From the NCBI RefSeq assembly GCF_021654575.1, contig NZ_AP024488.1, positions 5,979,501 through 6,043,500 on the forward strand: a stretch of DNA of 64,000 nt, given 5' to 3'. The DNA comes from Desulfoluna limicola. GTDB taxonomy: Bacteria > Desulfobacterota > Desulfobacteria > Desulfobacterales > Desulfolunaceae. Below, piece after piece: positions 23,600-32,230 of the stretch (position 1 is its first letter; every line of letters starts with the position of its first letter). Under the pieces are notes generated by a model, which worked only from the letters and a program-made list of their open reading frames with translations, did not search any database and was not told the origin of the DNA. The translations under genes were made by a program, and so were the position numbers.

Positions 23600-23615
23600 T
23601 GTCGGCTGTCTGACA
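23600..23615. promoter_or_regulatory. Candidate CooA-binding site upstream of cooS
   Basis: TGTCGGCTGTCTGACA has the TGTC-N8-GACA form of known CooA targets (half-sites TGTCG/TGACA with a 6-base gap). It is centred 116 bases upstream of the cooS ATG, between the family A repeat and the gene. Assignment is by resemblance only. Confidence 0.45.
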
Positions 23616-23723
23616 GTATACCTCTCGGCGGCATGGTAGCGTCTGATCATGATGGTGTGGTGCAGGCGGGCGTACCGGAAGGGGTTCGGGGGTTCTGTTG
23701 GTACCAGAGCAGAGGAGGTCGGC

Positions 23724-25613
23724 ATGGCGAGGGAGAAACGGACGGTAGAGGAGCTTTCGATCTGGGAGGACGCCCGGGCGATGATACGCAAGGCTCAGGC
23801 AGAGGGCATTGAAACGGTGTGGGACCGCCTGGAGCAGCAGACCCCCCATTGTCGGTTTTGTGAGCTGGGCACCACCTGTAGCAACTGCACCATGGGGCCG
23901 TGTCGAATCAGTTCGAAGAAGGGTGGGAAGATGCAGCGCGGGGTGTGCGGGGCCGACGCCGATGTGGTGGTGGCGCGGAACTTTGGACGGTTCATCGCAG
24001 GGGGAGCGGCCGGCCACTCGGACCATGGCAGGGATCTCATTGAGGTCTTGGAGTGTGTGGTGGAAGGGGACTCTTCAGATTACGGCATCCGGGACGAGGC
24101 CAAGTTGGTGCGGATTGCCGGAGAATTGGGCGTTGATACAGACGATCGGTCGGTGCGGGAGATTGCAGGGGACCTCGTGGAGGTTCTTTATGGCGACTTC
24201 GGCAGCCGGAGGCGGGAGGTGGCCTTTCTGAGTCGGGTTCCGGAAAAAAGGCGGGAAATCTGGCAGGCCCTTGGGATGACGCCACGGGGCGTGGATCGTG
24301 AGATTGCCGAGATGATGCACCGCACCCATATCGGCTGTGACAACGATGCACCAAACACCCTGATCCATGCCGCCCGGACAGCTCTGGCCGATGGGTGGGC
24401 CGGTTCCATGATCGGGACAGAACTCTCGGATATCATTTTCGGTACACCGAGTCCCTCTTATTCGACCGCTAACTTGGGGGTGCTGAAGAAGGATCAGGTC
24501 AACATCCTTGTCCATGGGCACAATCCGGTGGTCTCGGAGATGATCCTGGCAGCCGCTCGAATGCCGGAGCTTTTGGACCGCGCCAGGGAGAGGGGGGCGT
24601 CGGGCATTAACATTGGGGGGTTGTGTTGCACGAGCAATGAGTTGCTGATGCGTCAGGGTATTCCCATGGCAGGCAACCACCTGATGACCGAACTCTCCAT
24701 CGTCACAGGGGCTGTGGAGGCCGTGGTGGTGGACTATCAGTGCATCATGCCCAGCATGGTTCAGATCTCGGGTTGTTATCACACCCGGTTCATCACCACC
24801 TCGGGCAAAGCCCGGTTCACCGGGGCCACGCACTTTGATATCCACCCTGAAAATGCCTTTGAAAAAGCGCGTGAGATCGTCACCCTTGCCGTGGATGCCT
24901 TTGCCGAACGGGACGCCTCCCGGGTTGAGATACCCGATACCCCTGTTCCCATCATGACCGGGTTTTCAAATGAAGCGATTCTGGAGGCCCTGGGAGGAAC
25001 TCCGGAGCCGCTGATCGAAGCCATGCGGCAAGGCAAGATTCGAGGTGTGGTGGGGATCGTGGGGTGCAACAACCCCAAGTTTAAACAGGACTCCATGAAT
25101 GTCGGCCTTGCAAAGGCCCTTCTGAAAAAAGACATCCTCGTTCTGGTGACGGGTTGCGTAACCACCGCCGCCGGAAAGGCCGGTCTCCTTGTGCCGGAAG
25201 GCATTGAGATGGCAGGGCCGGGGGTGAGGGAGGTGTGCGGAGCCCTGGGCATTCCCCCGGTGCTCCACATGGGGAGCTGCGTGGACAACTCACGCATCCT
25301 GCAACTCTGCGGGCTTTTAGCGGATGCCCTGGACGTGGATATCTCGGACCTCCCCGTGGCCGCCTCCGCACCCGAGTGGTACTCGGAAAAAGCGGCGGCC
25401 ATCGGACTGTACGCCGTGGCCTCCGGCATAGAAACCCACCTGGGCCATCCACCCAACATCCTGGGCTCAGAGACAGTCACTCACCTCGCCACCGAAGGCC
25501 TTGAAGACCTGGTCGGGGCTCGATTTGTCATCGAAAAGAACCCTGAAGAGGCCGCTGAACTTCTGGACAAGCGAATCACAGCCAAACGCACCGGGTTGGG
25601 ATGGAAACCATGA
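23724..25613 (+). CDS. cooS: Anaerobic Ni-Fe carbon monoxide dehydrogenase, catalytic subunit
   Basis: 629-residue enzyme oxidising CO to CO2 at the Ni-Fe-S C-cluster. The N-terminal cluster region reads CRFCELGTTCSNCTMGPC and then GVCGAD: it supplies the B-cluster (C-x2-C-x4-C...C) and a D-cluster pair in C-x2-C spacing, as recalled for the Desulfovibrio vulgaris enzyme, instead of the longer spacing of other CooS. C-cluster ligands are visible in RTHIGCDNDAPN, NIGGLCCTSNELL, GIVGCNNPKF, LVTGCVTTAAGKAGLL and HMGSCVDNSRI. Start ATG 23724 follows GAGGAGG; an upstream in-frame ATG at 23649 has no such site. No cooF electron carrier or cooC nickel-insertion gene is adjacent. Probable control by the CooA-like protein. 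The family A Y' repeat follows 64 bases after the stop. Confidence 0.95.
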   Translation: MAREKRTVEELSIWEDARAMIRKAQAEGIETVWDRLEQQTPHCRFCELGTTCSNCTMGPCRISSKKGGKMQRGVCGADADVVVARNFGRFIAGGAAGHSDHGRDLIEVLECVVEGDSSDYGIRDEAKLVRIAGELGVDTDDRSVREIAGDLVEVLYGDFGSRRREVAFLSRVPEKRREIWQALGMTPRGVDREIAEMMHRTHIGCDNDAPNTLIHAARTALADGWAGSMIGTELSDIIFGTPSPSYSTANLGVLKKDQVNILVHGHNPVVSEMILAAARMPELLDRARERGASGINIGGLCCTSNELLMRQGIPMAGNHLMTELSIVTGAVEAVVVDYQCIMPSMVQISGCYHTRFITTSGKARFTGATHFDIHPENAFEKAREIVTLAVDAFAERDASRVEIPDTPVPIMTGFSNEAILEALGGTPEPLIEAMRQGKIRGVVGIVGCNNPKFKQDSMNVGLAKALLKKDILVLVTGCVTTAAGKAGLLVPEGIEMAGPGVREVCGALGIPPVLHMGSCVDNSRILQLCGLLADALDVDISDLPVAASAPEWYSEKAAAIGLYAVASGIETHLGHPPNILGSETVTHLATEGLEDLVGARFVIEKNPEEAAELLDKRITAKRTGLGWKP

Positions 25614-25677
25614 TGGATCTATTCATCAGATCCGCTTAAGTAAGGGCCGCTCAAAAATAAAACATACAAAAAGCGAT

Positions 25678-25857
25678 GCCTCCGGCGGCAAGGTGAGTCA
25701 CCTTGAAACCTGGTTGCCGCAGTGCTTTAACCCTCGTTCCTCGGGTCAAATCACTGCGGCATTTTATGGGATTTGTGCCGTAACTATTCAGCTCAACATT
25801 GCCTCCGGCGGCCCTGCCGGGGGCCAAACTTTTGAAAAGTTTAACAAACAGGTCTTA
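25678..25857. repeat. Family A repeats, Y' module followed by X module
   Basis: GCCTCCGGCGGCAAGGTGAG...ACCCTCGTTCCTCGGGTC, then GTAACTATTCAG at 25780 opens a second unit with GCCTCCGGCGGCCCTGCC and CCAAACTTTTGAAAAGTTT. The second unit continues to CTGAATAGTTAC at 26019-26030. Confidence 0.8.
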
Positions 25858-25917
25858 AAAGCTGTTCGTCTGATTCACTGATGTTGGCAAGCTATAGGGT
25901 TCTGGTTTAACGAGTAT

Positions 25918-25964
25918 GTCGCCTCTTTTCTCTCAGCCCGCAGGGCTGAGAGAAAAGAGGCGAC
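25918..25964. terminator. 22-bp perfect hairpin inside a family A element
   Basis: Two 22-base arms (25918-25939 and 25943-25964) pair without mismatch around a 3-base loop (GCA). Arms start GTCGCCTCTTTTCTCTCAGC. It sits between the X and Z modules of the element 25780-26030. It may end cooS transcription, although no T run follows. Confidence 0.5.
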
Positions 25965-25965
25965 A

Positions 25966-26030
25966 ACCGGAAAGTTTTTGCGGAGCTTTTTTCAAAAAGC
26001 GACCCGCCGGAGGCATAGCTGAATAGTTAC
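25966..26030. repeat. Family A repeat, Z module with right end
   Basis: CAACCGGAAAGTTTTTGCGG, an A/T hairpin, CGACCCGCCGGAGGC and the terminal CTGAATAGTTAC (26019-26030), which pairs with the left end at 25780. Confidence 0.8.
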
Positions 26031-26078
26031 TTTGTGCCTTTGTTTTTTGCGTGACCCTTAAACGGATTTGCTCGAAAG

Positions 26079-26113
26079 CCCCTTTAAATCGCTCGGGATT
26101 TAAGGGGTTTTTT
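26079..26113 (+). terminator. Intrinsic terminator
   Basis: Stem of CCCC plus TTAAATC pairing with GATTTAA plus GGGG (one bulged T), followed by TTTTTT. About 470 bases downstream of cooS and free of other genes. Confidence 0.6.
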
Positions 26114-26129
26114 GGCTTTCAGGGACGTT

Positions 26130-26230
26130 GCCTCCGGCGGCCAAGGGCTGAGCCCTTGGATCCCAGGTTCGCAAATGCTCTAAGCCCTCGTTCCTCGGGC
26201 TCTTCACATTTGTTGACGGGCTTCGCCCGT
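26130..26230. repeat. Family A repeat, variant with CAAGGGCTGAGCCCTTG hairpin
   Basis: GCCTCCGGCGG, then the hairpin CAAGGGCTGAGCCCTTG, GCCCTCGTTCCTCGGGC, and the hairpin ACGGGCTTCGCCCGT. Confidence 0.75.
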
Positions 26231-26256
26231 GGGCTCCTTATGGTGATTATTTATGC

Positions 26257-26349
26257 CGTCTTCCCCGGCTGTCAGGCATGTGGGAGCATGTGAGCTGCCA
26301 GGTTTTTACGTTGGCTCGTCGGCCTTTGAAAGGGCCGGGTGACCGGGGA
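26257..26349 (-). repeat. Family C repeat
   Basis: CGTCTTCCCCGGCTGTCAGG at the left, GGCTCGTCGGCCTTTGAAAG, and GGTGACCGGGGAAGCC at the right. Reverse of the copy at 27554. Confidence 0.65.
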
Positions 26350-26684
26350 AGCCACGTTAGGCAAAAATACCTCGAACACAGGGTGCTATTGCGTTTTGTC
26401 GTGAGCTGCGCACAACTCCAATGTTGGAGATATTGAAGATGAACTGTCAAGCTTCAAAGCAGACAAAGGGGCAGTCTCCACCCTGCTGGTGTGAGACGTG
26501 GCGAAATGGTGTTGGGAGCATACTAAGGTGCGGTGGCATCACCGTGGAGGCAGAGTCTCCGGAGGGTATTCCCAGGCGGTGCCTGGGAACGAGGGCGCGG
26601 GGCGCCATCTGTTTTATGGAGATAAATCCAAAATTTTAGCGAGTAAACAGCTCGTGTATTAAAATGATGCCATCAGATTATCCC
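26350..26684. other. Intergenic region, no gene seen
   Basis: Non-repetitive stretch between repeats downstream of cooS. A short frame around 26421-26639 has no ribosome-binding site and no recognisable sequence. Contains one small inverted repeat around 26576-26590 (CAGGCGGTGCCTG). Confidence 0.4.
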
Positions 26685-26783
26685 ACGGGCGCGGCCCGTC
26701 TGCGAATGTGAGAACCCGAGGAACGAGGGTTGGAGCATTCGTGAACCTGGGGTGCAGGGGCTCAGCCCCTGCCTGCCGGAGGC
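26685..26783. repeat. Family A repeat at the 3' end of the DUF3124 gene
   Basis: ACGGGCGCGGCCCGT hairpin, CCCGAGGAACGAGGG core, CAGGGGCTCAGCCCCTG hairpin, and the end GCCGGAGGC five bases before the stop codon of the minus-strand gene. Confidence 0.8.
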
Positions 26784-26788
26784 TGTTT

Positions 26789-27265
26789 TTATTTTTCCCG
26801 GATCACCTGGCCCCGTGAGGTAAAGGAGATTCCCTGTTGGGCTCGGGTGCTGATCATGATGGACTCCATGAGGGGTGGTGAGATCTGGCCCTTGGCCTTC
26901 CAGGTTACGATGAAATTGGCTCCGGAGCCCCCGGACTTGTCGGACTCTTTGACGATGAACCGGGTGGCGGCCAAAGGGGCAAGCTCGACTGGTTTGTCAA
27001 GGTGCCTCGTGAGGAGCTTGCCGTCGGAGTCGTAGTAGTCCACCTGGGTGAGGGTCATGGTGCTGTGGGGGTCGGTGTTTCGAATGCTCAAGGTGACGGC
27101 CAAATAAAAAGGCTTTCCCATGTCCCCGCTGTAGATATGAGAGTAACCCGGGACGTAGACGGTTTGGCCTTTGGAGGTTGCATGGACGGCGGCGGGCTCC
27201 AGAAGAAAAAAGGCGAGGATGCAGGCAGAAACAATCATTGTTGCGCTTACTTTCAAGGGCTTCAT
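26789..27265 (-). CDS. DUF3124 secreted protein
   Basis: 158-residue exported protein. A signal peptide (MKPLKVSATMIVSACILAFF...VHA) is followed by a single beta-rich domain with the DUF3124 pattern: VYVPGYSHIYSGD, YLAVTLSIRNTDPHSTMTL, VDYYDSDGKLL, LAPLAATRFIVKESD and GGSGANFIVTWKA. The immunoglobulin-like topology suggests binding in the periplasm. No function is known to me for the family. Start ATG 27265 follows GAGGAAG. A family A repeat ends five bases from the stop codon, which leaves almost no untranslated tail of its own. Confidence 0.82.
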   Translation of the reverse strand: MKPLKVSATMIVSACILAFFLLEPAAVHATSKGQTVYVPGYSHIYSGDMGKPFYLAVTLSIRNTDPHSTMTLTQVDYYDSDGKLLTRHLDKPVELAPLAATRFIVKESDKSGGSGANFIVTWKAKGQISPPLMESIMISTRAQQGISFTSRGQVIREK

Positions 27266-27436
27266 GTGGGCTTCCTCTCAGAAAAGTGGTTTTCCGGATG
27301 TGATGAGGGCGGCTGAGCCGCATCAGGAACGAGATCCCCAAGTTACGAATGAAGCGATTATAATGGGTGTCGTCCCATGACTCCACCTTTTTCTATCCTC
27401 CTCTGGATTTAGGCTGCTGGAAATAGTTTTCTCCAC

Positions 27437-27509
27437 AAGGAACGAGGGGGAAAGCGCTGTTAGAATCGGAACGTTTCGTGGCGTTTTTTTCAAAAAGCGA
27501 CACGGCAGG
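27437..27509. repeat. Family A repeat, degenerate Z module
   Basis: AAGGAACGAGGGGGAAAGCG, GAATCGGAACGTTTCGTGG, TTTTTTTCAAAAAGCGAC and ACGGCAGG. Much eroded. Confidence 0.45.
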
Positions 27510-27553
27510 GTTATTCCGGTGAAAGCCAGCCTCTGAAAGTGTTGGAATGCATA

Positions 27554-27650
27554 CATGGATCCCCGGTCACCTGCCCTGCGAAGGCCGACGAGTCATCTTA
27601 AAGGCCCGGCGGTCCATATGGTCCCACATGTCTGACAGCCGGGGAAGACG
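27554..27650 (+). repeat. Family C repeat
   Basis: Starts CATGGATCCCCGGTCACC, contains GAAGGCCGACGAGTC, and ends CTGACAGCCGGGGAAGACG. Inverted relative to the copy at 26257. Confidence 0.7.
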
Positions 27651-27674
27651 GCATAAAAAATAACCGTTGGGACC

Positions 27675-27776
27675 CACGGGCGATGCCCGTCAGCGAATGT
27701 GATCGACCCGAGGAACGAGGGGCGGGAGCATTCGCGAAACTGGGGTGCAGGGGCTCAGCCCCTGCCCGCCGGAGGC
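27675..27776. repeat. Family A repeat at the 3' end of the activase gene
   Basis: ACGGGCGATGCCCGT hairpin, CCCGAGGAACGAGGGGCGGG core, CAGGGGCTCAGCCCCTG hairpin, end GCCCGCCGGAGGC. Fifteen bases from the stop codon at 27791. Confidence 0.8.
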
Positions 27777-27790
27777 ATCTTTTTTTCCTT

Positions 27791-30700
27791 TCAGTTCCTG
27801 AGTTCCTGCTTGAGGTAGCATTTTTCGGCAAAGGCGGCGATCTCCGCTTCAAGATTGGGGAGCTCCGAGTCACCGAACACGGCATCCATGAACGGCACGA
27901 TTCTTTCGTGGACGGAGTCTGCGCTGATTCTGTGTTTCTGGGTGATGGACTGGATCTGGGAGGTTGCAGCCGTTTCCTGCATGCATCCGAAGGGGCCCAC
28001 ATGATAAATGCCGCTGATTCGAGGCATTCCCCCCTTTGTAAACAGGTAGGCTTCGCCGATGGAGATGGGGGACTCTCCCTGGATATGTTTGTCGTACACC
28101 AGGTCTTTCTGGATATGGCTGAGCAGGAGCTCAGAGTCGTGGCTTTCTCGGCCCTCGAGAAACTCACGAAAAGGGGCGTAGAGTTTCTTGCCCCTGTGTT
28201 GCATGTAGTTCTTTTTGAGCATGGCGGTGAAATATTTTTTCCAGCTGTACGCCTTTTTGAACTCCGCCATGGCTGTTTTGTTGGTGTACTCCATCCACTG
28301 GCCCAGTGGAGAGAGCTTTACTTCCAGCCCGTATTTTTCCAGAAGCAGGATGGAATCCTGATTTGCTTTGGGGTGCAGGCGTACAAACACTTCGCCGTTG
28401 ATCGCCACAACGGGTTTCCTTTTAAGGGAGGGATCGATTTGGGCCTGGAAGGCGTCCCTGGCCCGGGCCATGAAGGCCACCAGCTCTTTGGCCCTGGCCC
28501 TTCGTCCGATCATTTCGTAGAGCTCTGCCGAAAAAGAGCCGTATATGTTTTGGGCAGAGCCTTTCTGCTTTTCATAGGGGCTGGTTCGAAGAAGGGCGTT
28601 GCTCAGGATATCGAGGCAGAAGTTTCCTTTGAACAGCCCGATGGACTGCCTCAGCATATCGGCCTGGGAGATGGGCACGTTGGTGTAATCTTTTTCCGCG
28701 TCGGGGCTTAAGATGTCCACATCGCCCAGCCCGTTTTCCCTGAAGATCTGTTTTAAGATCACATGGTACTGGCCGAATCGGCAGGGTCCCTGGGCCATGG
28801 GTTGAAAGATGACGGCGTCTCTGTTTGGGTTGATGCCCCGGTTCATCAGGCTGTAGAGCCAGGCGAGGCAGTCCCCCACCTGATAGGAGAAGGGCATGCA
28901 GGTGTTGGTGCCCACAATTTTCCGGGCGATCTCCTGGGCCCTTCCGGTTTGTGTGGGCATCACCTCGGCAATGAGGCCCACGCTTTTGAAGGTGGCGGCA
29001 AGGACATGGGAGTTGTCGCCCATATAAGGCACTCCGATGATTTTGTTTTTCAGGACAACGGGGCGGACTTTTTTTCTGAAATCATCGAGCATCACCCGCC
29101 TTGCTTTATGCGCTTTTACCACCTCGTGATTGGCCAGGGTCCGTGTTCCGAACTGTGCGTTACTGGAGTGGCCGTCCGTCTGCAGGACCAGGTGAGGTTT
29201 CCCGGCTTCGTTCATGATGGACTCTTCGTGGTAGAGAAGGATCGAGTCTGTGCCGCAGTTGAAGTTGGTGGCGCGAACGGGGTAGAGGTTGGGGCGGAGG
29301 GCTGTTTCCAGGTTGTACTGGATGATGGTTTTGCCCTGTACCCAGTACATGTTCTCGGCGATATCTGTGATATCGACCTCAGGGGGCTTCATGAAAAAGG
29401 CGGGGACAAAGTGAAGTCCATATGAGGAGAAGAGCTCATGAACCTTTGAACTGGCCTTGTTGTCCAGAAGGGTGTACCCCCTTCCGATGCCGATAAATAT
29501 GTTTTCGCCTTTTTGGGTGAGCCCGGTGATGATTTTTTTCCCGTGGCTGTACACGTCGTCCAAAAAGAGCGCTTCAGCCTCCATGGCTTTGGCGATGGCA
29601 ACGCTTACCTCGGTCTGGGAAAACCGGTTGCCGAAAACCCGGGACAGATCCTTGAGCACGGCTTTGTCCAGCGGATGAGCCGGGTCGTTGAAATGAAGGA
29701 CCGGAAGCAGGACGTGCCGATTGTCGATGCCGACGGCATCCTTGGCCAGAAACCCGTCCCCGGCGACATAGGGGCAGAAGCGGCTCTTTTCCCAGTCGGA
29801 GCCAATGGCATTGACAAGCAGGAGCTTGTCTTTCCCCTTCCGGACATGCTCCTTCAGGAAGGCGGCGTGGCCATGGGCAAGCTTGACCGGAAAGCAGGTT
29901 TCGGAATGGGAGTAGTGAATGCCCAGATTTGAGATGTGGTCATTGGATTCGGGGGAGACGGCCACATCAAACCCTAAGTGGTGATAGAGGGCCGAGTAGA
30001 ACACCCCCTTCTCATTTAAAAAGGTGAGGCTTCGGGGGATGAGGACCCGTCCGTTATCGGAGTCCGACTCAAGGTCCACCGTGAACGTGTCCAAGTGTCT
30101 GTTTAAGAGTTTCTTGTACCGGGAGACATAATCGGGTGCCTTGGTGGTGCCGGTGTCCGTATTTCCTTTGGGGCAGGCCCCTCCGGAGATGACAAGGTCG
30201 TCATCTATTTTGTAAACCTGCAGCGTGCAGTCCTTCAGGGGGCAGGAGTCGGAAATCAAGTTGCTGCACTGCTCTTCCGATGTGTTGAATTCAGCATCTG
30301 CAAGGTTTAAGCCCCGGAACTTGGACTCAACGGGGATCCCTTCGTCTATGCAGCGGTCGAGCTCTCTATGGGCTGCAATTACCGCACCCAGGGCGCCAAA
30401 GAGCTGCCGGTGCGGGAATGCGTGGACCTCCATCCCCGTATGCAGGGCAAGGGCTGCCAGGCATGCCTGGCCTTTGAACGGCCCCCCTTGGGCCGACGCG
30501 AAGCGGCCGAAGCTTTCGTTGCCGATGAACTTGTTGACGTACCCCCCCATAAAGCCATAGGCGATGGCCGCCGCGATCTCCTCCTTGGAAAAGCCCAGGG
30601 CCACAAGCCGGGCAATGCCCGCTTCGGTAAAGACGCCGCAGGTGTCGTCCACAATGGGTGTCTGTTTTGCCCGGAGGGCGGCCTCATGGAAGGTGGAGCC

Positions 30701-32230
30701 GATGTCCAGGCCGATCATCTCCACCATGTTCTGCATGGTCTGGCCTGTTCCTGCCATGCAGCTCAAGTTCATGCGGGACCTCTTGACGGTACCGTCTCTG
30801 TTGAAAAGAGTGAACTTGGCGTCCTGGCCCCCCAGCTCGAAAATCGTATCCACCTCGTTGTTGAAATGCTTGACCCCAAAGGCATGACAGGTGATCTCAT
30901 CTTTCACGAGGTCGGCGGATCGGGTTTCAGGGGTCTTTCCCGCATCGGTGAACAGCTTGTGGTAGAAGGCCCCCGAGGAGCCGGTGTAGGCCACAGCCTT
31001 GATGGAAAGTTCATCACCCAGAGCAGCCCGGATCTGGCGGAAAATATTCCGGGCTGCCTTCAAGGGGCGCCCGTTGGTGTTGAGGCAGATCTCGGCCACG
31101 ATGGCAAGGTCCCCGGCATCGGCAACAATGGCCTTGGTGGTCGTGGAACCGCCGTCGATTCCTAAGATAACCTCCCGACCTGTGACGGCATTGGAGCTAT
31201 AAACCGTCAGCTCCTCGACCTTTGTGACGCATTGGGATTCATCGTATATCCGAACATGCTTCAGTGCCGTGCTTAAGGGCGGCGCCATTTTGACAGAGGC
31301 TTTCTCAGCCTGAGACAGGGCGAGCAGGGCATCGCTTTTGAATTTTTGGGCTTTTCGGTTTGCGCAGACAACGGCTCCGATGGCACCCGCTTTTTTGAAG
31401 AGCTCGGGGACCTCAATGGAGAGGCCCAGGTTTTTTTCAAGGGTGGTCACAAGGTGGCGGTTTTCAAACAGGCCCCCGGTGACCACAGCCGTTCCATTGC
31501 CATTGAAGGTTCGGGTCTTCAAGACGTCGGACCTGTAGTTTTTAATGATCCTTTCGCAGAGTCCCCACAGGATGTTGGTGATATCTTCCCCTCGGTTTTG
31601 GAGGTGGATCATGTCGGACTGGATCACCACCCCGCACCGCCCGCCCACATCGATCTCTTTGGTGGCCTGCTTCAACGCCTCTTCGGCTTTGGTAAAGATC
31701 GTCTCCAGCTGATGTTGCAGAAGGCCGCGGTTGGCTTTTCGACAGGGCCCCAGCGATAGGGGCACATCGCTTTCAAAAAAACGCCGGCATTGCTTGGTGA
31801 TGAGAATGCCGCTGCCCCCACCGCACTTGGTGCCGGTGGCATGGTCCGGGACAAAAGCCCTGACGCCGTCCTTGTCCTGGAGGGTTTCCCGTTCGAAGTA
31901 GTAGGGATCCTTGGCACCGATGTGGAAGATGTAGTCCGCGTGGGGGGCGATGATCCCCACCCCTGCGGGGATCGTGATGGTGTCATAAAAGAAGGGAACG
32001 TTTAAGATATCGGCGAAGTACTCCCCGCCGCTGCCGGTAAAGGCGGTGGTGAGAATGTTGTCGTAGCCGAATCGTGAGATGATGTCATCGTACACTTCCT
32101 TGATGGCATCTGCGGGGTTGCCGAAGTGCATCAAGGATTCCGGGGCGTGGATCACCTCGAACCGGGGTGTCAGAACAACCGAATGCACAGAATCCGTACC
32201 GATATCAAAACCGACAGAGAGTTGTTTCAT
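27791..32230 (-). CDS. Giant acyl-CoA dehydratase activase (HgdC/BcrA-type ATPase fusion)
   Basis: 1479-residue cytoplasmic protein of the 2-hydroxyacyl-CoA dehydratase activase-related family. Two ASKHA ATPase domains are visible: one at the N terminus (LSVGFDIGTDSVHSVVL) and one near residue 350 (ILGIDGGSTTTKAIVADAG). The second carries the cysteines that hold the bridging 4Fe-4S cluster in HgdC (NLSCMAGTGQTMQNM and DDTCGVFTEAGIARL). A DUF2229-type region follows (ALYHHLGFDVAVSPESND, HSETCFPVKLAHGHA), then a region related to dehydratase subunits (KIVGTNTCMPFSYQVGDCL, QGPCRFGQYHVILKQI, VDILSPDAEKDY). Family knowledge: ATP-driven one-electron reduction of a dehydratase or benzoyl-CoA-type reductase. 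No separate dehydratase subunits are next to it, so activator and electron-accepting modules may be in one chain. Start ATG 32230. Confidence 0.87.
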   Translation of the reverse strand: MKQLSVGFDIGTDSVHSVVLTPRFEVIHAPESLMHFGNPADAIKEVYDDIISRFGYDNILTTAFTGSGGEYFADILNVPFFYDTITIPAGVGIIAPHADYIFHIGAKDPYYFERETLQDKDGVRAFVPDHATGTKCGGGSGILITKQCRRFFESDVPLSLGPCRKANRGLLQHQLETIFTKAEEALKQATKEIDVGGRCGVVIQSDMIHLQNRGEDITNILWGLCERIIKNYRSDVLKTRTFNGNGTAVVTGGLFENRHLVTTLEKNLGLSIEVPELFKKAGAIGAVVCANRKAQKFKSDALLALSQAEKASVKMAPPLSTALKHVRIYDESQCVTKVEELTVYSSNAVTGREVILGIDGGSTTTKAIVADAGDLAIVAEICLNTNGRPLKAARNIFRQIRAALGDELSIKAVAYTGSSGAFYHKLFTDAGKTPETRSADLVKDEITCHAFGVKHFNNEVDTIFELGGQDAKFTLFNRDGTVKRSRMNLSCMAGTGQTMQNMVEMIGLDIGSTFHEAALRAKQTPIVDDTCGVFTEAGIARLVALGFSKEEIAAAIAYGFMGGYVNKFIGNESFGRFASAQGGPFKGQACLAALALHTGMEVHAFPHRQLFGALGAVIAAHRELDRCIDEGIPVESKFRGLNLADAEFNTSEEQCSNLISDSCPLKDCTLQVYKIDDDLVISGGACPKGNTDTGTTKAPDYVSRYKKLLNRHLDTFTVDLESDSDNGRVLIPRSLTFLNEKGVFYSALYHHLGFDVAVSPESNDHISNLGIHYSHSETCFPVKLAHGHAAFLKEHVRKGKDKLLLVNAIGSDWEKSRFCPYVAGDGFLAKDAVGIDNRHVLLPVLHFNDPAHPLDKAVLKDLSRVFGNRFSQTEVSVAIAKAMEAEALFLDDVYSHGKKIITGLTQKGENIFIGIGRGYTLLDNKASSKVHELFSSYGLHFVPAFFMKPPEVDITDIAENMYWVQGKTIIQYNLETALRPNLYPVRATNFNCGTDSILLYHEESIMNEAGKPHLVLQTDGHSSNAQFGTRTLANHEVVKAHKARRVMLDDFRKKVRPVVLKNKIIGVPYMGDNSHVLAATFKSVGLIAEVMPTQTGRAQEIARKIVGTNTCMPFSYQVGDCLAWLYSLMNRGINPNRDAVIFQPMAQGPCRFGQYHVILKQIFRENGLGDVDILSPDAEKDYTNVPISQADMLRQSIGLFKGNFCLDILSNALLRTSPYEKQKGSAQNIYGSFSAELYEMIGRRARAKELVAFMARARDAFQAQIDPSLKRKPVVAINGEVFVRLHPKANQDSILLLEKYGLEVKLSPLGQWMEYTNKTAMAEFKKAYSWKKYFTAMLKKNYMQHRGKKLYAPFREFLEGRESHDSELLLSHIQKDLVYDKHIQGESPISIGEAYLFTKGGMPRISGIYHVGPFGCMQETAATSQIQSITQKHRISADSVHERIVPFMDAVFGDSELPNLEAEIAAFAEKCYLKQELRN

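Noticed and set aside
25678..26230. Possible CRISPR array behind cooS because of dense repeats
   Set aside because: Repeat units are unequal, inverted and modular, with no constant spacer length and no cas gene in the window.
27683..28711. 342-codon plus-strand frame opposite the activase
   Set aside because: Antisense shadow of a well-supported 1479-residue gene; no start signal and no family match.
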